This document shows, piece after piece, positions 26,457 to 35,838 of a stretch of DNA of 64,000 bases (the first letter of the stretch is position 1; each line of letters opens with the position of its first letter). The DNA comes from Barthelona sp. PAP020. Lineage: Eukaryota; Metamonada: BaSk clade. The DNA lies in assembly GCA_040182905.1 (NCBI GenBank), contig JARQWU010000005.1:1-64000 (forward strand), written 5' to 3'. The position numbers were made by a program, and so were the translations under genes. Under the pieces are notes generated by a model. The model was given only the letters and a program-made list of their open reading frames with translations, did not search any database and was not told where the DNA came from.

Positions 26457-29400
26457 CTATTTTGCTTGTACAGTGAAAACATCTCCCTTTAAAATATCAA
26501 ACATAAATAATTTACGATGACAATGTATTCCTATAAATTTTGGTTTTCTCAATCCAACAATTGGACCTGGTATGAGTAATTTGGTTAAAACTTTTTCGCA
26601 ATTTTCTAAATCTTCTTTTTTATTTTCAGTCATCATTAATTTGGCTAATTTTCGAGTCATAGAGAGATGAGATTTTTCATAAGCATCCACAAACTCTTTT
26701 GTCGCCATTAATTTTTCATTATTTTCATTGCAAATTCTAATAGCTTCATAAATAGTTTGTCCATAACAGTAGAAATCGATTCTGTCATCTCCAAATATGC
26801 CTGAGACTAGATCTCCATAATTGAAACAAGAAGTGTAATTTATTGTGAACATGACGTTCTTTGCATTAAAAATTTCAATCATTGAAGAAATATTAGCAAT
26901 ACAATTCAACAATTGTGAACATCGATTGAAATTATTGGCTTTTTGGGCAAATTGTGAATTATTATTTAAATTTACTGTTGTTAAACCACTCACCAACAAC
27001 AGTTGATCATCACACCAATCAATTAATTTTATTTGAGAATATTTGGAAACAATGGTTTCAATGTGCCTCAAAATATTTTGATAATTTTGAATTTTTGCAA
27101 TCTCAAAATCAATCTTGGCTTTTTCCTTTTCTTTTTTTAACACATTATTTAAACGATTGAAAGGATTACATCTAAAACTTACTGCATATTCATCAGCTAC
27201 CAATTTGAAATCTAATTTCATGATGACTATTGCAATATCTTTGTGTTCCCATACCAAGTTTTCATTTTCATTTTTTAATAAAGTGTCAGAAGCATATTCT
27301 GGTAATAATAAATTTAACGCTTTAATGCTTTTAAAAACTGTTTTGAAGGTAATTTGAACTGTTTTAGCAAATTGAATCCAAGAAATACTGAAATAATAAT
27401 GCCTCAAAAAATGAGCAACATTTGCTACAGAAACAATTGACAAATAATAATTTTTGAAATATATACCAACAAAAAATATGAAAATATTTCCACAACTAAC
27501 AAATGTAATTGTTTCGTAAAAGCCAACATTCGTAGTGAAACTGAGTATGGTAATCACGCTATCCATAACCAACCACAATAACTCATGTTGCAAAATTAAC
27601 AAAAAATTGTTAGAAATACCCACTTCATCAAACCTTAACAAACAATCGACATTACAAGTGGTAAAACCGAAAGCCACAAATTGACCAGTATGAAATATCA
27701 TCATAAAAAAGAATATTCTGGCAACAGTCTCATATTTTGGTCTTCTTGTGTCATTCAAAGTGCTCAATACTAAAGGGCCTGCAACTAAGATAGAGGCATT
27801 ATAGATGATGATTAAAATGTAGTTTCCTTTGTTCATTTTAGAAAAAGACATAAATTTATCAATAACAACTCTTGAAGAAACTATCAAAAATAGTATTCTC
27901 AAAAGTACAGCACCAAAATAAGTTTTATTTAATGTTGTTCTTAAAAAAAATCTGCTTTTTTGTTTTAATTCTGTGATGGGTGCTTTAAATGAGGTAAATG
28001 GTGGTTTTACAGATAGTTTCCATGTTTGAAAACCTTCATTGAATGGAAAAGCATTAAAAGCATCTTTGAATGATGATTTGCCTTTTGTTGAAAGAGTCAT
28101 TTTTATGCAATGAACTGTCAAAAATAATTCTTTATCAATATTAAATAAAGAACAACTATATTTATTCTGTAAATAACATAATAAAGATGCTTCTATACAT
28201 AATCTCCGATCAGACATATGCGGTTTTCTGGCAATATTAGCTAATCGTGTTGACTCATCAACACCACTTCCCCATGAATAAATACGATGATTGGAATGTC
28301 CTAAAAATGTCAAACAAAGATTTCCAACAGCTAAACCAATCGAAACATTAAATTCGTTTTCAATCAAAACACCACACAATTTTGAGACATCATTCAAAAC
28401 CATTCCCAGTTTTACCAAAGTATTAACAGCTTCTTTCATTGCTTCATTAATTATCTTTTCTTCCTTATCATTTTCATAAATATCATCTTTAATTTCCTTT
28501 TCATTAGAATGACGCTTGTTTGTTCTGATCCTTTCATAATCTAAAATTCCTGAATCAGATAAACAACCATCATAAAGATTCATGTCTAATATGTCTAAAT
28601 TGGCCAAATTTGGGGTGACAACAATGACATTATTAGACATTCGAATCTTTAAAACGTTGTGAAATTCAACTAATTTATCAAAAAATACCAAATATTCGTG
28701 AAAAAAATTCAAAAAATCAGTTTTATTGAAAATTTCAAAACTTTCTTCAAACTTTGGTAGAACACAAGTTAAAATTGGAACATTACAATATGTAATAGTA
28801 TCAACAGGAAATGCTTGAGCTTCAAAATGTTCAAACAAAAAATCCAAATTGAAAATGTTTGTATTTTTGGAATTTTTGGAATTTTTTGGAATATTTCCCA
28901 TTCTAAAAATATTAGTTTCGGAATTCAATTGTGATAATTGTTCGCTATCAAGCGATTCCGAATTTAAACTGTAATTCCCATCTAAATTGGCCACGCTATG
29001 AGTTTTTAATGGTAACTGTATTAAATTAGTGAATGATTCCATTGTAAAAGTTTGTAAAATATTTTTAGGAATAAATCTACTGTATAATAAACCAGAAACA
29101 TTCTCAATTATATCCACTTTTCTAGCTGTTTGACAAAAATGTTGGATAACCCCATGTCTATAGCTAATAATGCACACAATAAATACTTGATTGAAAAATA
29201 TGGCAAAATATAAAACTCCACATTCAATAGGATTACATGTTAAACCAAAATTAAATTGTAAACTTAAAATTTTCAAAAGTATGGTCCATATAGATGTCAA
29301 AATTGAACAAAATGAATACATTTTTAAATTGCACTCAAAACATTGTGTTATCATTGAACTATTGATAAATAATAGTATAAAAACAAAATCAAATGTTTCA

Positions 29401-29708
29401 TTTGCCAATATAATATAATTATACGAAAAGAATGTCAAAAGAACACAATATTCCGTGAAATATTTGTTTGAGTTCTTTCCAAACACAATTAATCCTTCAA
29501 TAAAAACAGTTAAACAATAGAAAATTGAATAATACAATAAAGAATGTGTCAGAAAGAATAACATTGTTAAAGCTAAAATTTCAAACAGAGAAGCCTTTAA
29601 GAAATGATTGTAACAATTCAATGTTGCAACTTTAATGGCTTTTTCATTGATAGTTTCAAAACATGTACTTTCATTTTCACAATTATTTGTTCGTTGTTCC
29701 TTATTCAT
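26457..29708 (-). CDS. Transmembrane adenylyl-cyclase-like protein, copy 2, with degenerate catalytic domains
   Basis: 1083 residues, same architecture as 2604-6050: six helices (about 38-185), C1 (about 295-535), six helices (about 590-790) and C2 (about 800-1060). It keeps FIPKNILQTF, NCFNYGDLVSGIFGDDR-like C2 core phrases and IKLIDWCDDQLLLV. In C1 the strand IRMSNNVIVV has Asn where copy 1 has Asp (IRICDNVIIV), so both C1 metal-binding positions are lost here. The first metal Asp is also missing in C2. It is probably a pseudo-enzyme or sensor rather than an active cyclase. It lies between NSUN2 copy 2 and the signal peptide peptidase gene. Confidence 0.85.
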   Translation of the reverse strand: MNKEQRTNNCENESTCFETINEKAIKVATLNCYNHFLKASLFEILALTMLFFLTHSLLYYSIFYCLTVFIEGLIVFGKNSNKYFTEYCVLLTFFSYNYIILANETFDFVFILLFINSSMITQCFECNLKMYSFCSILTSIWTILLKILSLQFNFGLTCNPIECGVLYFAIFFNQVFIVCIISYRHGVIQHFCQTARKVDIIENVSGLLYSRFIPKNILQTFTMESFTNLIQLPLKTHSVANLDGNYSLNSESLDSEQLSQLNSETNIFRMGNIPKNSKNSKNTNIFNLDFLFEHFEAQAFPVDTITYCNVPILTCVLPKFEESFEIFNKTDFLNFFHEYLVFFDKLVEFHNVLKIRMSNNVIVVTPNLANLDILDMNLYDGCLSDSGILDYERIRTNKRHSNEKEIKDDIYENDKEEKIINEAMKEAVNTLVKLGMVLNDVSKLCGVLIENEFNVSIGLAVGNLCLTFLGHSNHRIYSWGSGVDESTRLANIARKPHMSDRRLCIEASLLCYLQNKYSCSLFNIDKELFLTVHCIKMTLSTKGKSSFKDAFNAFPFNEGFQTWKLSVKPPFTSFKAPITELKQKSRFFLRTTLNKTYFGAVLLRILFLIVSSRVVIDKFMSFSKMNKGNYILIIIYNASILVAGPLVLSTLNDTRRPKYETVARIFFFMMIFHTGQFVAFGFTTCNVDCLLRFDEVGISNNFLLILQHELLWLVMDSVITILSFTTNVGFYETITFVSCGNIFIFFVGIYFKNYYLSIVSVANVAHFLRHYYFSISWIQFAKTVQITFKTVFKSIKALNLLLPEYASDTLLKNENENLVWEHKDIAIVIMKLDFKLVADEYAVSFRCNPFNRLNNVLKKEKEKAKIDFEIAKIQNYQNILRHIETIVSKYSQIKLIDWCDDQLLLVSGLTTVNLNNNSQFAQKANNFNRCSQLLNCIANISSMIEIFNAKNVMFTINYTSCFNYGDLVSGIFGDDRIDFYCYGQTIYEAIRICNENNEKLMATKEFVDAYEKSHLSMTRKLAKLMMTENKKEDLENCEKVLTKLLIPGPIVGLRKPKFIGIHCHRKLFMFDILKGDVFTVQAK

Positions 29709-29944
29709 TATTCAAAATGTCACATATTAAATAAATATTAAAAAATTTATCAATCTATTAAAGACTAAATTATCAAGTCTACAATAAATCTTTCAATTCA
29801 TACGTTTTTCCAATCCTTTCAAATCGTTTCATTTCATTTGAAATAAATCATCATTCCTTTTCAATTGTATACAATTATTCGAGTTCATAAAACAAATTCT
29901 CCTTTTTTTTTCAGTCAATTTTTTTTTTCTTTTGTGATTTTAAA

Positions 29945-31063
29945 ATGCAAACAATGTTTGAAAATATATTGGAAACTATTCCATTTGAAGAAAAGTACAT
30001 TATGTCACCATTAATTAGCATTGTTGCAACTGCTTTATTACATTTTGGTGTAAAATTGGCAACACCTAAACAAAGAAAAATCTCACCTGATAATGTTGAA
30101 ATTTTGAAAAAGAAAGATGTTCTTATGTTACCACTTACTTTTTCTATTGCTTTATTGGGTTTGTTTATTGCAATAAAAAAACTGAATCCAAAACTTGTTT
30201 CAACTTTATTAATGGTATATTTTACTTTTGCATGTTTTACAACAATTTCAATTACTTTTGTTAGATTTTGGACCTTTTTAAGGCCTGATTCAAACATTTT
30301 AATTGAAATTAATGGAAGTATTCCATTAAAATTACCTTTTATTAAAGCTTCATCTTTTGATTTTTCGATTACTGCTGCACATTGTATTGGTGGCATGATT
30401 GGTTTGGTATTAATAGCCTTAAATATTCAAACTGATCATTATTTATTGAATAACGTGTTTGCTATCAGTCTTATTATTTTAGCCATTGATAAAATGGTGT
30501 TGCCTTCCACAAAATTGGCGTTGTTAATTTTATGTATTTTATTTTTTTATGATATTTTTTGGGTTTTTGGTACTCCAGTGATGATTACAGTTGCTAAAAA
30601 TGTTAATGGTCCTATTAAAATTTTGTTTCCAAATAATTTCTTATCATTATTTGCAGGATCTGCTAAAAAATTGGAATTTTCAATTTTAGGTTTGGGTGAT
30701 ATCGTTTTGCCTGGTGTTTGTTTAGCGGTGTTCAGAAGATTTGATCAAAAGAATGAAAATGGTTCAAAATCTTATTTATGGGGTCTTTTTGGTTATCTTC
30801 TTGCTTGTACAACTGGAACAATTTGTATGATATATTTCGAACATGGTCAACCATTATTATTATATATTTCTCCATTGGTTTCTCTTTTTGGTTTGTTTGG
30901 TAGTGTTGTTTCTGGTTGTTTTAAAGATTTTTTCAATTATTCTGAAGAAATTCCCGAAAGTCAAGAAGTTAAACAAATAGAAGATGTGAAAGATGAAGAA
31001 TTTGAAGTGAAGAAGAATGTTCAAGTTAATTCTAGTGATCAAAATAAAAATAAGGTTGAATAA
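29945..31063 (+). CDS. HM13: Signal peptide peptidase (presenilin-type aspartyl protease)
   Basis: 372 residues with about nine membrane helices. Catalytic Asp203 lies in FYDIFWVFGTP and Asp252 in LGLGDIVLPG. The third signature is QPLLLYISP (about 302-310), where most family members have QPALLY. The family cleaves signal-peptide remnants and tail-anchored proteins inside the ER membrane. The C-terminus is charged and Lys-rich. It is on the opposite strand to its neighbours and separates cyclase-like copy 2 from the pecanex-like gene, a position with no equivalent in the other block. Confidence 0.92.
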   Translation: MQTMFENILETIPFEEKYIMSPLISIVATALLHFGVKLATPKQRKISPDNVEILKKKDVLMLPLTFSIALLGLFIAIKKLNPKLVSTLLMVYFTFACFTTISITFVRFWTFLRPDSNILIEINGSIPLKLPFIKASSFDFSITAAHCIGGMIGLVLIALNIQTDHYLLNNVFAISLIILAIDKMVLPSTKLALLILCILFFYDIFWVFGTPVMITVAKNVNGPIKILFPNNFLSLFAGSAKKLEFSILGLGDIVLPGVCLAVFRRFDQKNENGSKSYLWGLFGYLLACTTGTICMIYFEHGQPLLLYISPLVSLFGLFGSVVSGCFKDFFNYSEEIPESQEVKQIEDVKDEEFEVKKNVQVNSSDQNKNKVE

Positions 31064-31573
31064 ATTCAGTTTAGAGTTGAGTTATTTATTTATTTTTTCT
31101 TCTTGTATGAACCTTTTCCAGAACTTACTCAAATCAGGGACTGGGAATCTCAGTTGACTAATAATTAATAAACCTTAATCTTTATTCTTTTCAGAAGGTG
31201 CATCGTTCCAGAAAGGAACCTCGTTTTTGAGTCCTACTCTTTCATAGGCTATCATAGGAGAGCTGTGCCCTATGCAGGGGTGTGAACTACTGTGTTATTA
31301 ATTGCTCAAAAGAGCTTAAAGCACCGATATTTTTAACATTTATCCTAATTGTGCAAATTTTCGTGCATTCACCATGACAGGTCAAAAATTTGGGGTAGGT
31401 TAAGGAAAAGTTCCGTGCCTTGAGGGAAAAAGGAAGAATGGGAAAATTTCGATTCGCCAAAAATAATAGGCTTGCAAATAACCCTCTTTTTTTTTTTGAC
31501 AAGAAAAAAGAAAAAGCTTCAATCAATAAATTTATGAACTTAATCTCTAAGGTTAAAAAAAAAAAAAGAAACT
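31064..31573. other. Noncoding island, 510 bp, GC-richer and hairpin-rich
   Basis: This lies between the convergent SPP and pecanex-like genes. Bases about 31085-31470 lack the T/A tracts of other intergenic DNA and have no frame of note. Short perfect hairpins follow one another: GTTCC-AGAAA-GGAAC near 31205, CCC-TATGCA-GGG near 31269, GCTC-AAAA-GAGC near 31303, and ACTG/CAGT flanking GGAATCT near 31140. It could be a structured RNA gene or an old repeat. I could not match it to SRP RNA, RNase P or spliceosomal RNAs. Confidence 0.4.
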
Positions 31574-34405
31574 TCAATTAACAATACTATCACGATAAAT
31601 GTTTGTACCAAGGTTTGGATGAGAAGCAATCAATAAATTTCTCAGTAAAATATCATGACTTTGATAAGAATATCTCTCATCATCCAAATTTCTAAGAACA
31701 AAACTTTCCCAAACTAGATTTTGATAAATTGAACATTTCATTTCGTGATTTAATCTGATTAAATATGTAGGATTTCTTTCTTTTGTTAAAATATTTAATT
31801 TAAAAGAACCAAATTCTTCATTGATCAAAATTATAGAAGCTTTATCCTCCTCCTTATTTTGAGATTGATCAATCAACTTTAATTTGCTTCTTATTGTGAA
31901 AGCATTCGTACCAAATGTCCAAACTTTATTTATATCTATTGGTCTTGTCAAAGGCTCATCCACAAACATGATTAATTGTTCATAAGTAATAAGGAAAGCG
32001 GTTTGTGCAGCAGTAACAAATATTTTAGCCCAATCATTCGATAAACCATTTCCCTTTAAACAAAATTCATATTCAGTTTCATTCATCAGTTTTCCCAAAA
32101 GATTTTCTTTTTCCAAAGAAATTCTATCAAAAAACTCATAAGCTATTAAACCACATATCAAACAACTAGCTTTGCTTAATTTAGGGGGGACATTGTCAAG
32201 AACATGATTTAAATCCTTAGGTTTTATTGATCTTGTAATTTTTCTACTCAAGGATTCCACTTCTTCTGGGTTTAATCTTGGTAACATCAATTTTGTTCTT
32301 AAATCACCCACAATGGAACAATCACATGCTGCCAATACAAAAATGCATATTGCTTCCAACCAATATTGATTAAAATATTGAAAGAATTCATCCATTTGTA
32401 CTGTTGGATCCGCATTATTCATACTAATACTATAACTTGTCAAATTCAAAAGATTTAAAGGTTTTTGAATCAAAGTTGATACATCAAAAGGTATATTATT
32501 CTCATAATTCTCTAAACTCATCATTAAACGATTAGATTCGAATGCATGACATGATGTAGTGTCCAATAATTCTAAACCAATAATAGTCATATCAATACCA
32601 TCCAGATAAGGATTAAATACTTCAATAATAGCATGTAAATGTCCTTTCTTTTGGATTAAAAAGAGAGTATCTTCTTGTTTTACAGTTAATAACCCATTAT
32701 TATACATGTTCATTATTGAAACATATAATTCTTTCTTAATGGTTTCATAAACAGGCAAACAATCAGTTCTATAATATAATCTTCTCTTGTTCCAAAAATA
32801 CTCAGGAATAGACAGAGTTAAAAAGGGTAAATTTAAGATACATAATATTTTCAAATCTAATATGGTTGCAATGATACAAAACAAAATTCCTTGAGGAATT
32901 AAAATTTTCGAATATTTCATAAAACTGTCTGATCTGCCGTTATACTTCAATAATACAAAATAATGGCTTATATGATCAACTAAAGTGTGTAAATTCATTA
33001 AAATATGAGAAATAAATAAAATAAGAATTTGTTTTTGAATGGTGTTATCATTCAAAAAATGATTACAAAGAATGATGATCGCTGAATAAAAAGGTTGAGC
33101 CCAACATGAAAAGCCCAATAATATAGCGATAAAAGGATTGAAACTTTTAGTAAGTGGATAAATAATTGAAAGAACAATTCCTAACATCAAACGCCAAATG
33201 AAAACAAAAGTTCTGGCATTCAATTGTTCTTGAATAATGTTGGAATCTCTTCTTTCTTCTTCAATAACATTTAATTGTTCTTTATTTTTACAAATTTTTG
33301 ACTTTGAAACAAAATACATGAAGATTTGACCAATAATCAAACAAAAAATTGAAATAAAATCACCATTATCAAAAATAAGGGAAATATTTGAGCTTATTGC
33401 AAACATTAGACCAGTAATAAAGAGTACAATTATCAATAGAAAAATAAAAGTAATACTGTTGATCTTTGCTGAAAAAAGAAAAGATAAAGCCATTAAAGAA
33501 CGTAATAAACCATCAGATAATGTAATTATTTTGAAATAATCAATAAATATCAAAAAAATTAACACAACTAAATAACATGTCTTTAAACATAAATTTCTTC
33601 CAGTAAAAATCTTGAAAAAAACATTTATCAACCAATAACTCATGTCTAAAGGATATGAAAAAACTCGTAAATGTAAAAACATGAAAAAAACAAAAAAACA
33701 AAGCCAAGAACTTGTAATAAAATAAATAATACATCCAATAACGTATAAATAAGCTCTTGAATAATATGGAATTTGATCAATATTTGGTTTTTCAAATGGT
33801 TCAGGTACTATATAACCATGTGTTTGTGTAAGTGCAAAAGGCAAAGAAAGACTCATAAAAATCGACGTTAAAATATCTCTTTGAGTATAATATATGCAAC
33901 AAGTGAAAGATAAACATATAAATTGACAAACTTTCAAAAGAACATTTTCTTTCATTGAAATTCTTAAATATGTGGACCTTTCTTTTTTTGTTTTTTGCTG
34001 TGGCTCCACTACGAAACTATTTTTAAGGTTAAAATATGAAAAACTGAAAGTCGCAAAGGTATAAAGAAAAGAAAAAACAAAACCAACAAAATAATTTCCA
34101 AAATGACAAATAAAAGGAATACAAAAAGGAATAATAAAATAAAACACAATGATATACCATGTATTGGGTATAGAAATATTTTCTAATTCTTTTGAATCAT
34201 CTAAGAACATTGGAAAACCCAATATATAACTTAACCCACGGTATTTCGCATTAGGAACAAAACTATTACTTATTAAAGGTGCAACATTTTGTGAATCTCC
34301 TTGGTCATGTATTCTGTTGGCAAAGATATCTGATGTCGAATCAGATGGATCATCATCGCTGAAATAATCCGCAGGCATGGCTTCGAATGGCTCAACAATG
34401 TCCAT
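31574..34405 (-). CDS. Pecanex-like multi-pass membrane protein, copy 1
   Basis: 943 residues. More than a dozen hydrophobic segments fill about 70-600. The C-terminal 340 residues carry the pecanex C-domain pattern, including GLELLDTTSCHAFE (compare the family GLE..GT.CH signature) and a final DERYSYQSHDILLRNLLIAS, which resembles pecanex and the paralogue at 59965-63270. Pecanex proteins sit in ER or other internal membranes; their molecular role is unclear. It lies between the noncoding island and NME7. Confidence 0.75.
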   Translation of the reverse strand: MDIVEPFEAMPADYFSDDDPSDSTSDIFANRIHDQGDSQNVAPLISNSFVPNAKYRGLSYILGFPMFLDDSKELENISIPNTWYIIVFYFIIPFCIPFICHFGNYFVGFVFSFLYTFATFSFSYFNLKNSFVVEPQQKTKKERSTYLRISMKENVLLKVCQFICLSFTCCIYYTQRDILTSIFMSLSLPFALTQTHGYIVPEPFEKPNIDQIPYYSRAYLYVIGCIIYFITSSWLCFFVFFMFLHLRVFSYPLDMSYWLINVFFKIFTGRNLCLKTCYLVVLIFLIFIDYFKIITLSDGLLRSLMALSFLFSAKINSITFIFLLIIVLFITGLMFAISSNISLIFDNGDFISIFCLIIGQIFMYFVSKSKICKNKEQLNVIEEERRDSNIIQEQLNARTFVFIWRLMLGIVLSIIYPLTKSFNPFIAILLGFSCWAQPFYSAIIILCNHFLNDNTIQKQILILFISHILMNLHTLVDHISHYFVLLKYNGRSDSFMKYSKILIPQGILFCIIATILDLKILCILNLPFLTLSIPEYFWNKRRLYYRTDCLPVYETIKKELYVSIMNMYNNGLLTVKQEDTLFLIQKKGHLHAIIEVFNPYLDGIDMTIIGLELLDTTSCHAFESNRLMMSLENYENNIPFDVSTLIQKPLNLLNLTSYSISMNNADPTVQMDEFFQYFNQYWLEAICIFVLAACDCSIVGDLRTKLMLPRLNPEEVESLSRKITRSIKPKDLNHVLDNVPPKLSKASCLICGLIAYEFFDRISLEKENLLGKLMNETEYEFCLKGNGLSNDWAKIFVTAAQTAFLITYEQLIMFVDEPLTRPIDINKVWTFGTNAFTIRSKLKLIDQSQNKEEDKASIILINEEFGSFKLNILTKERNPTYLIRLNHEMKCSIYQNLVWESFVLRNLDDERYSYQSHDILLRNLLIASHPNLGTNIYRDSIVN

Positions 34406-34603
34406 TATTGATCAAAAAAGAATAATCCATTTTTATTTTCAAATTTTCTTCAACCTTAGGTTGGCTGCTTTATTGTCATTTTCCTTGTAATAATTATTTC
34501 AAGGCTGAACAACAAACAATACAACAAAATAATTTACGATACACATAAAAAAAATTAAAAAAACTAAAAAATCAATCTGCAGAAAGAGAAATAAAAAAAT
34601 TGC

Positions 34604-35731
34604 TTATTCCCAATCTAAAATTTCAAACATATAAGCAGATTCAAGAGGACCATCATCTACCAAATCAGTAACATGAACACCATTCTTTACAACAGTTTCA
34701 CCAAACAAGGCTCTCAAAGATTGAGGTTCCAAAGTTTTTGCAATGGAAGGATCATGAGGACCGGCCAATTTTCTGACACGATTAACGAGAGGCTCAGATG
34801 AAACCTCATCAGAATAGATTTCCACTGCAATACTCATACTACTGACCATATGATTCAGTAAATCTTCATAATAGGGCACAACACCACGATACACTTCAAA
34901 GAATTCTTGGGCTGTCGCAATTTCAAATTGTAAAGACCTTATAGCAGAAATTTGAAAGCCACTGCTTAAAATAGCATTGAAAATTTTGCCAGTATTTCTT
35001 TCAAGAATAGCATGAGGCTTAATAACCAAACACGAACAATTTTCACATATGGCATTAAAAGGAATGTCACTTTTTAAGAAAGAGATTTCACGAGCAGCAT
35101 CTTGAAGATTAGCAGCACCATGAACCACATTATTGGTTATATTTCTACCATACTTTGCTCTAATCGTTTGAGGTGCAGTTCTTCTTGCTTCATCAGGATT
35201 TGTTGGTCCAATGATACGCCTCCAAAGGGCAACAGCATCTTCACCAACCAATTCCATACCAACAGCAGTGCCTTCAGTCATCATGTTAACCAAGGTAGGG
35301 AAGAATGATTTACCAACATGTTCAGCATAAAAATGATTGCATAATTCTGGTGTGAAATCAATTGTACGAATATTTACGATTTTTAACCCTGAATCAACAA
35401 TAGTCTGTATAATTTCTCCCAGATATTGATATCCATGAGGTTTGATCATTGCATATGTTGATTCTAATACTTTAGATAATTGTTTTGAAGTGAAGGCATC
35501 AGCATAACTTTCAAGTTTTAATTGGCGAGAAAAAATACACACACTATTTCCAATAACAAACTGTTCAAGTGATAATTCTGGACATTTTGTACGACGTAAA
35601 AACAGTCTGCGGTTTTTTACATCCCAAATTTCAACAGAACTATCAGAAACAAAAAAGCTCACAACATAAGGACGAATTAATTCAGCTTGATCATCAAAAT
35701 AAGAAGCGTTAAATGAGTATTTCGAATCCAT
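34604..35731 (-). CDS. NME7: NME7 nucleoside diphosphate kinase 7, complete
   Basis: 375 residues, the usual NME7 length. An N-terminal DM10 domain (about 5-90) is followed by two NDK domains (about 92-225 and 238-370). Active-site landmarks are present in both: AMIKPH and NNVVHGA in the first, LVIKPH and NGVHVTD in the second. NME7 is an axonemal microtubule inner protein and a gamma-tubulin-complex partner, so it fits the flagellar theme. TCACTT lies shortly upstream (35742-35747). The tail of a second copy opens the window at 1-103. Confidence 0.93.
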   Translation of the reverse strand: MDSKYSFNASYFDDQAELIRPYVVSFFVSDSSVEIWDVKNRRLFLRRTKCPELSLEQFVIGNSVCIFSRQLKLESYADAFTSKQLSKVLESTYAMIKPHGYQYLGEIIQTIVDSGLKIVNIRTIDFTPELCNHFYAEHVGKSFFPTLVNMMTEGTAVGMELVGEDAVALWRRIIGPTNPDEARRTAPQTIRAKYGRNITNNVVHGAANLQDAAREISFLKSDIPFNAICENCSCLVIKPHAILERNTGKIFNAILSSGFQISAIRSLQFEIATAQEFFEVYRGVVPYYEDLLNHMVSSMSIAVEIYSDEVSSEPLVNRVRKLAGPHDPSIAKTLEPQSLRALFGETVVKNGVHVTDLVDDGPLESAYMFEILDWE

Positions 35732-35741
35732 TACACTTGCA

Positions 35742-35747
35742 AAGTGA
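35742..35747 (-). promoter_or_regulatory. Initiator (TCACTT) of NME7
   Basis: On the minus strand TCTTCACTTTGCAAG lies 11 bases before the ATG at 35731, an exact match to TCAYTW. Confidence 0.5.
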
Positions 35748-35838
35748 AGAAAAAATAAAATTGAAGGTTTTAAAATTTGATTTTTCTTTGTTTGATAAAA
35801 ACAAAAACAAAACTATTTACCCACTATATTTAATACTT

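Noticed and set aside
26267-26476. 69-codon plus-strand frame
   Set aside because: It runs into the 3' end of the cyclase-like gene and shows no protein features.
31262-31290. SRP-RNA-like CCTATGCAGGGGTGTGAAC
   Set aside because: The helix 8 GGAAAC-GGAGCAG signature is missing, so this is probably chance.
31400-31420. RNase P CR-I-like GGAAAAGTTCCG
   Set aside because: No matching CR-V partner at a sensible distance, and it lies at the end of the island.
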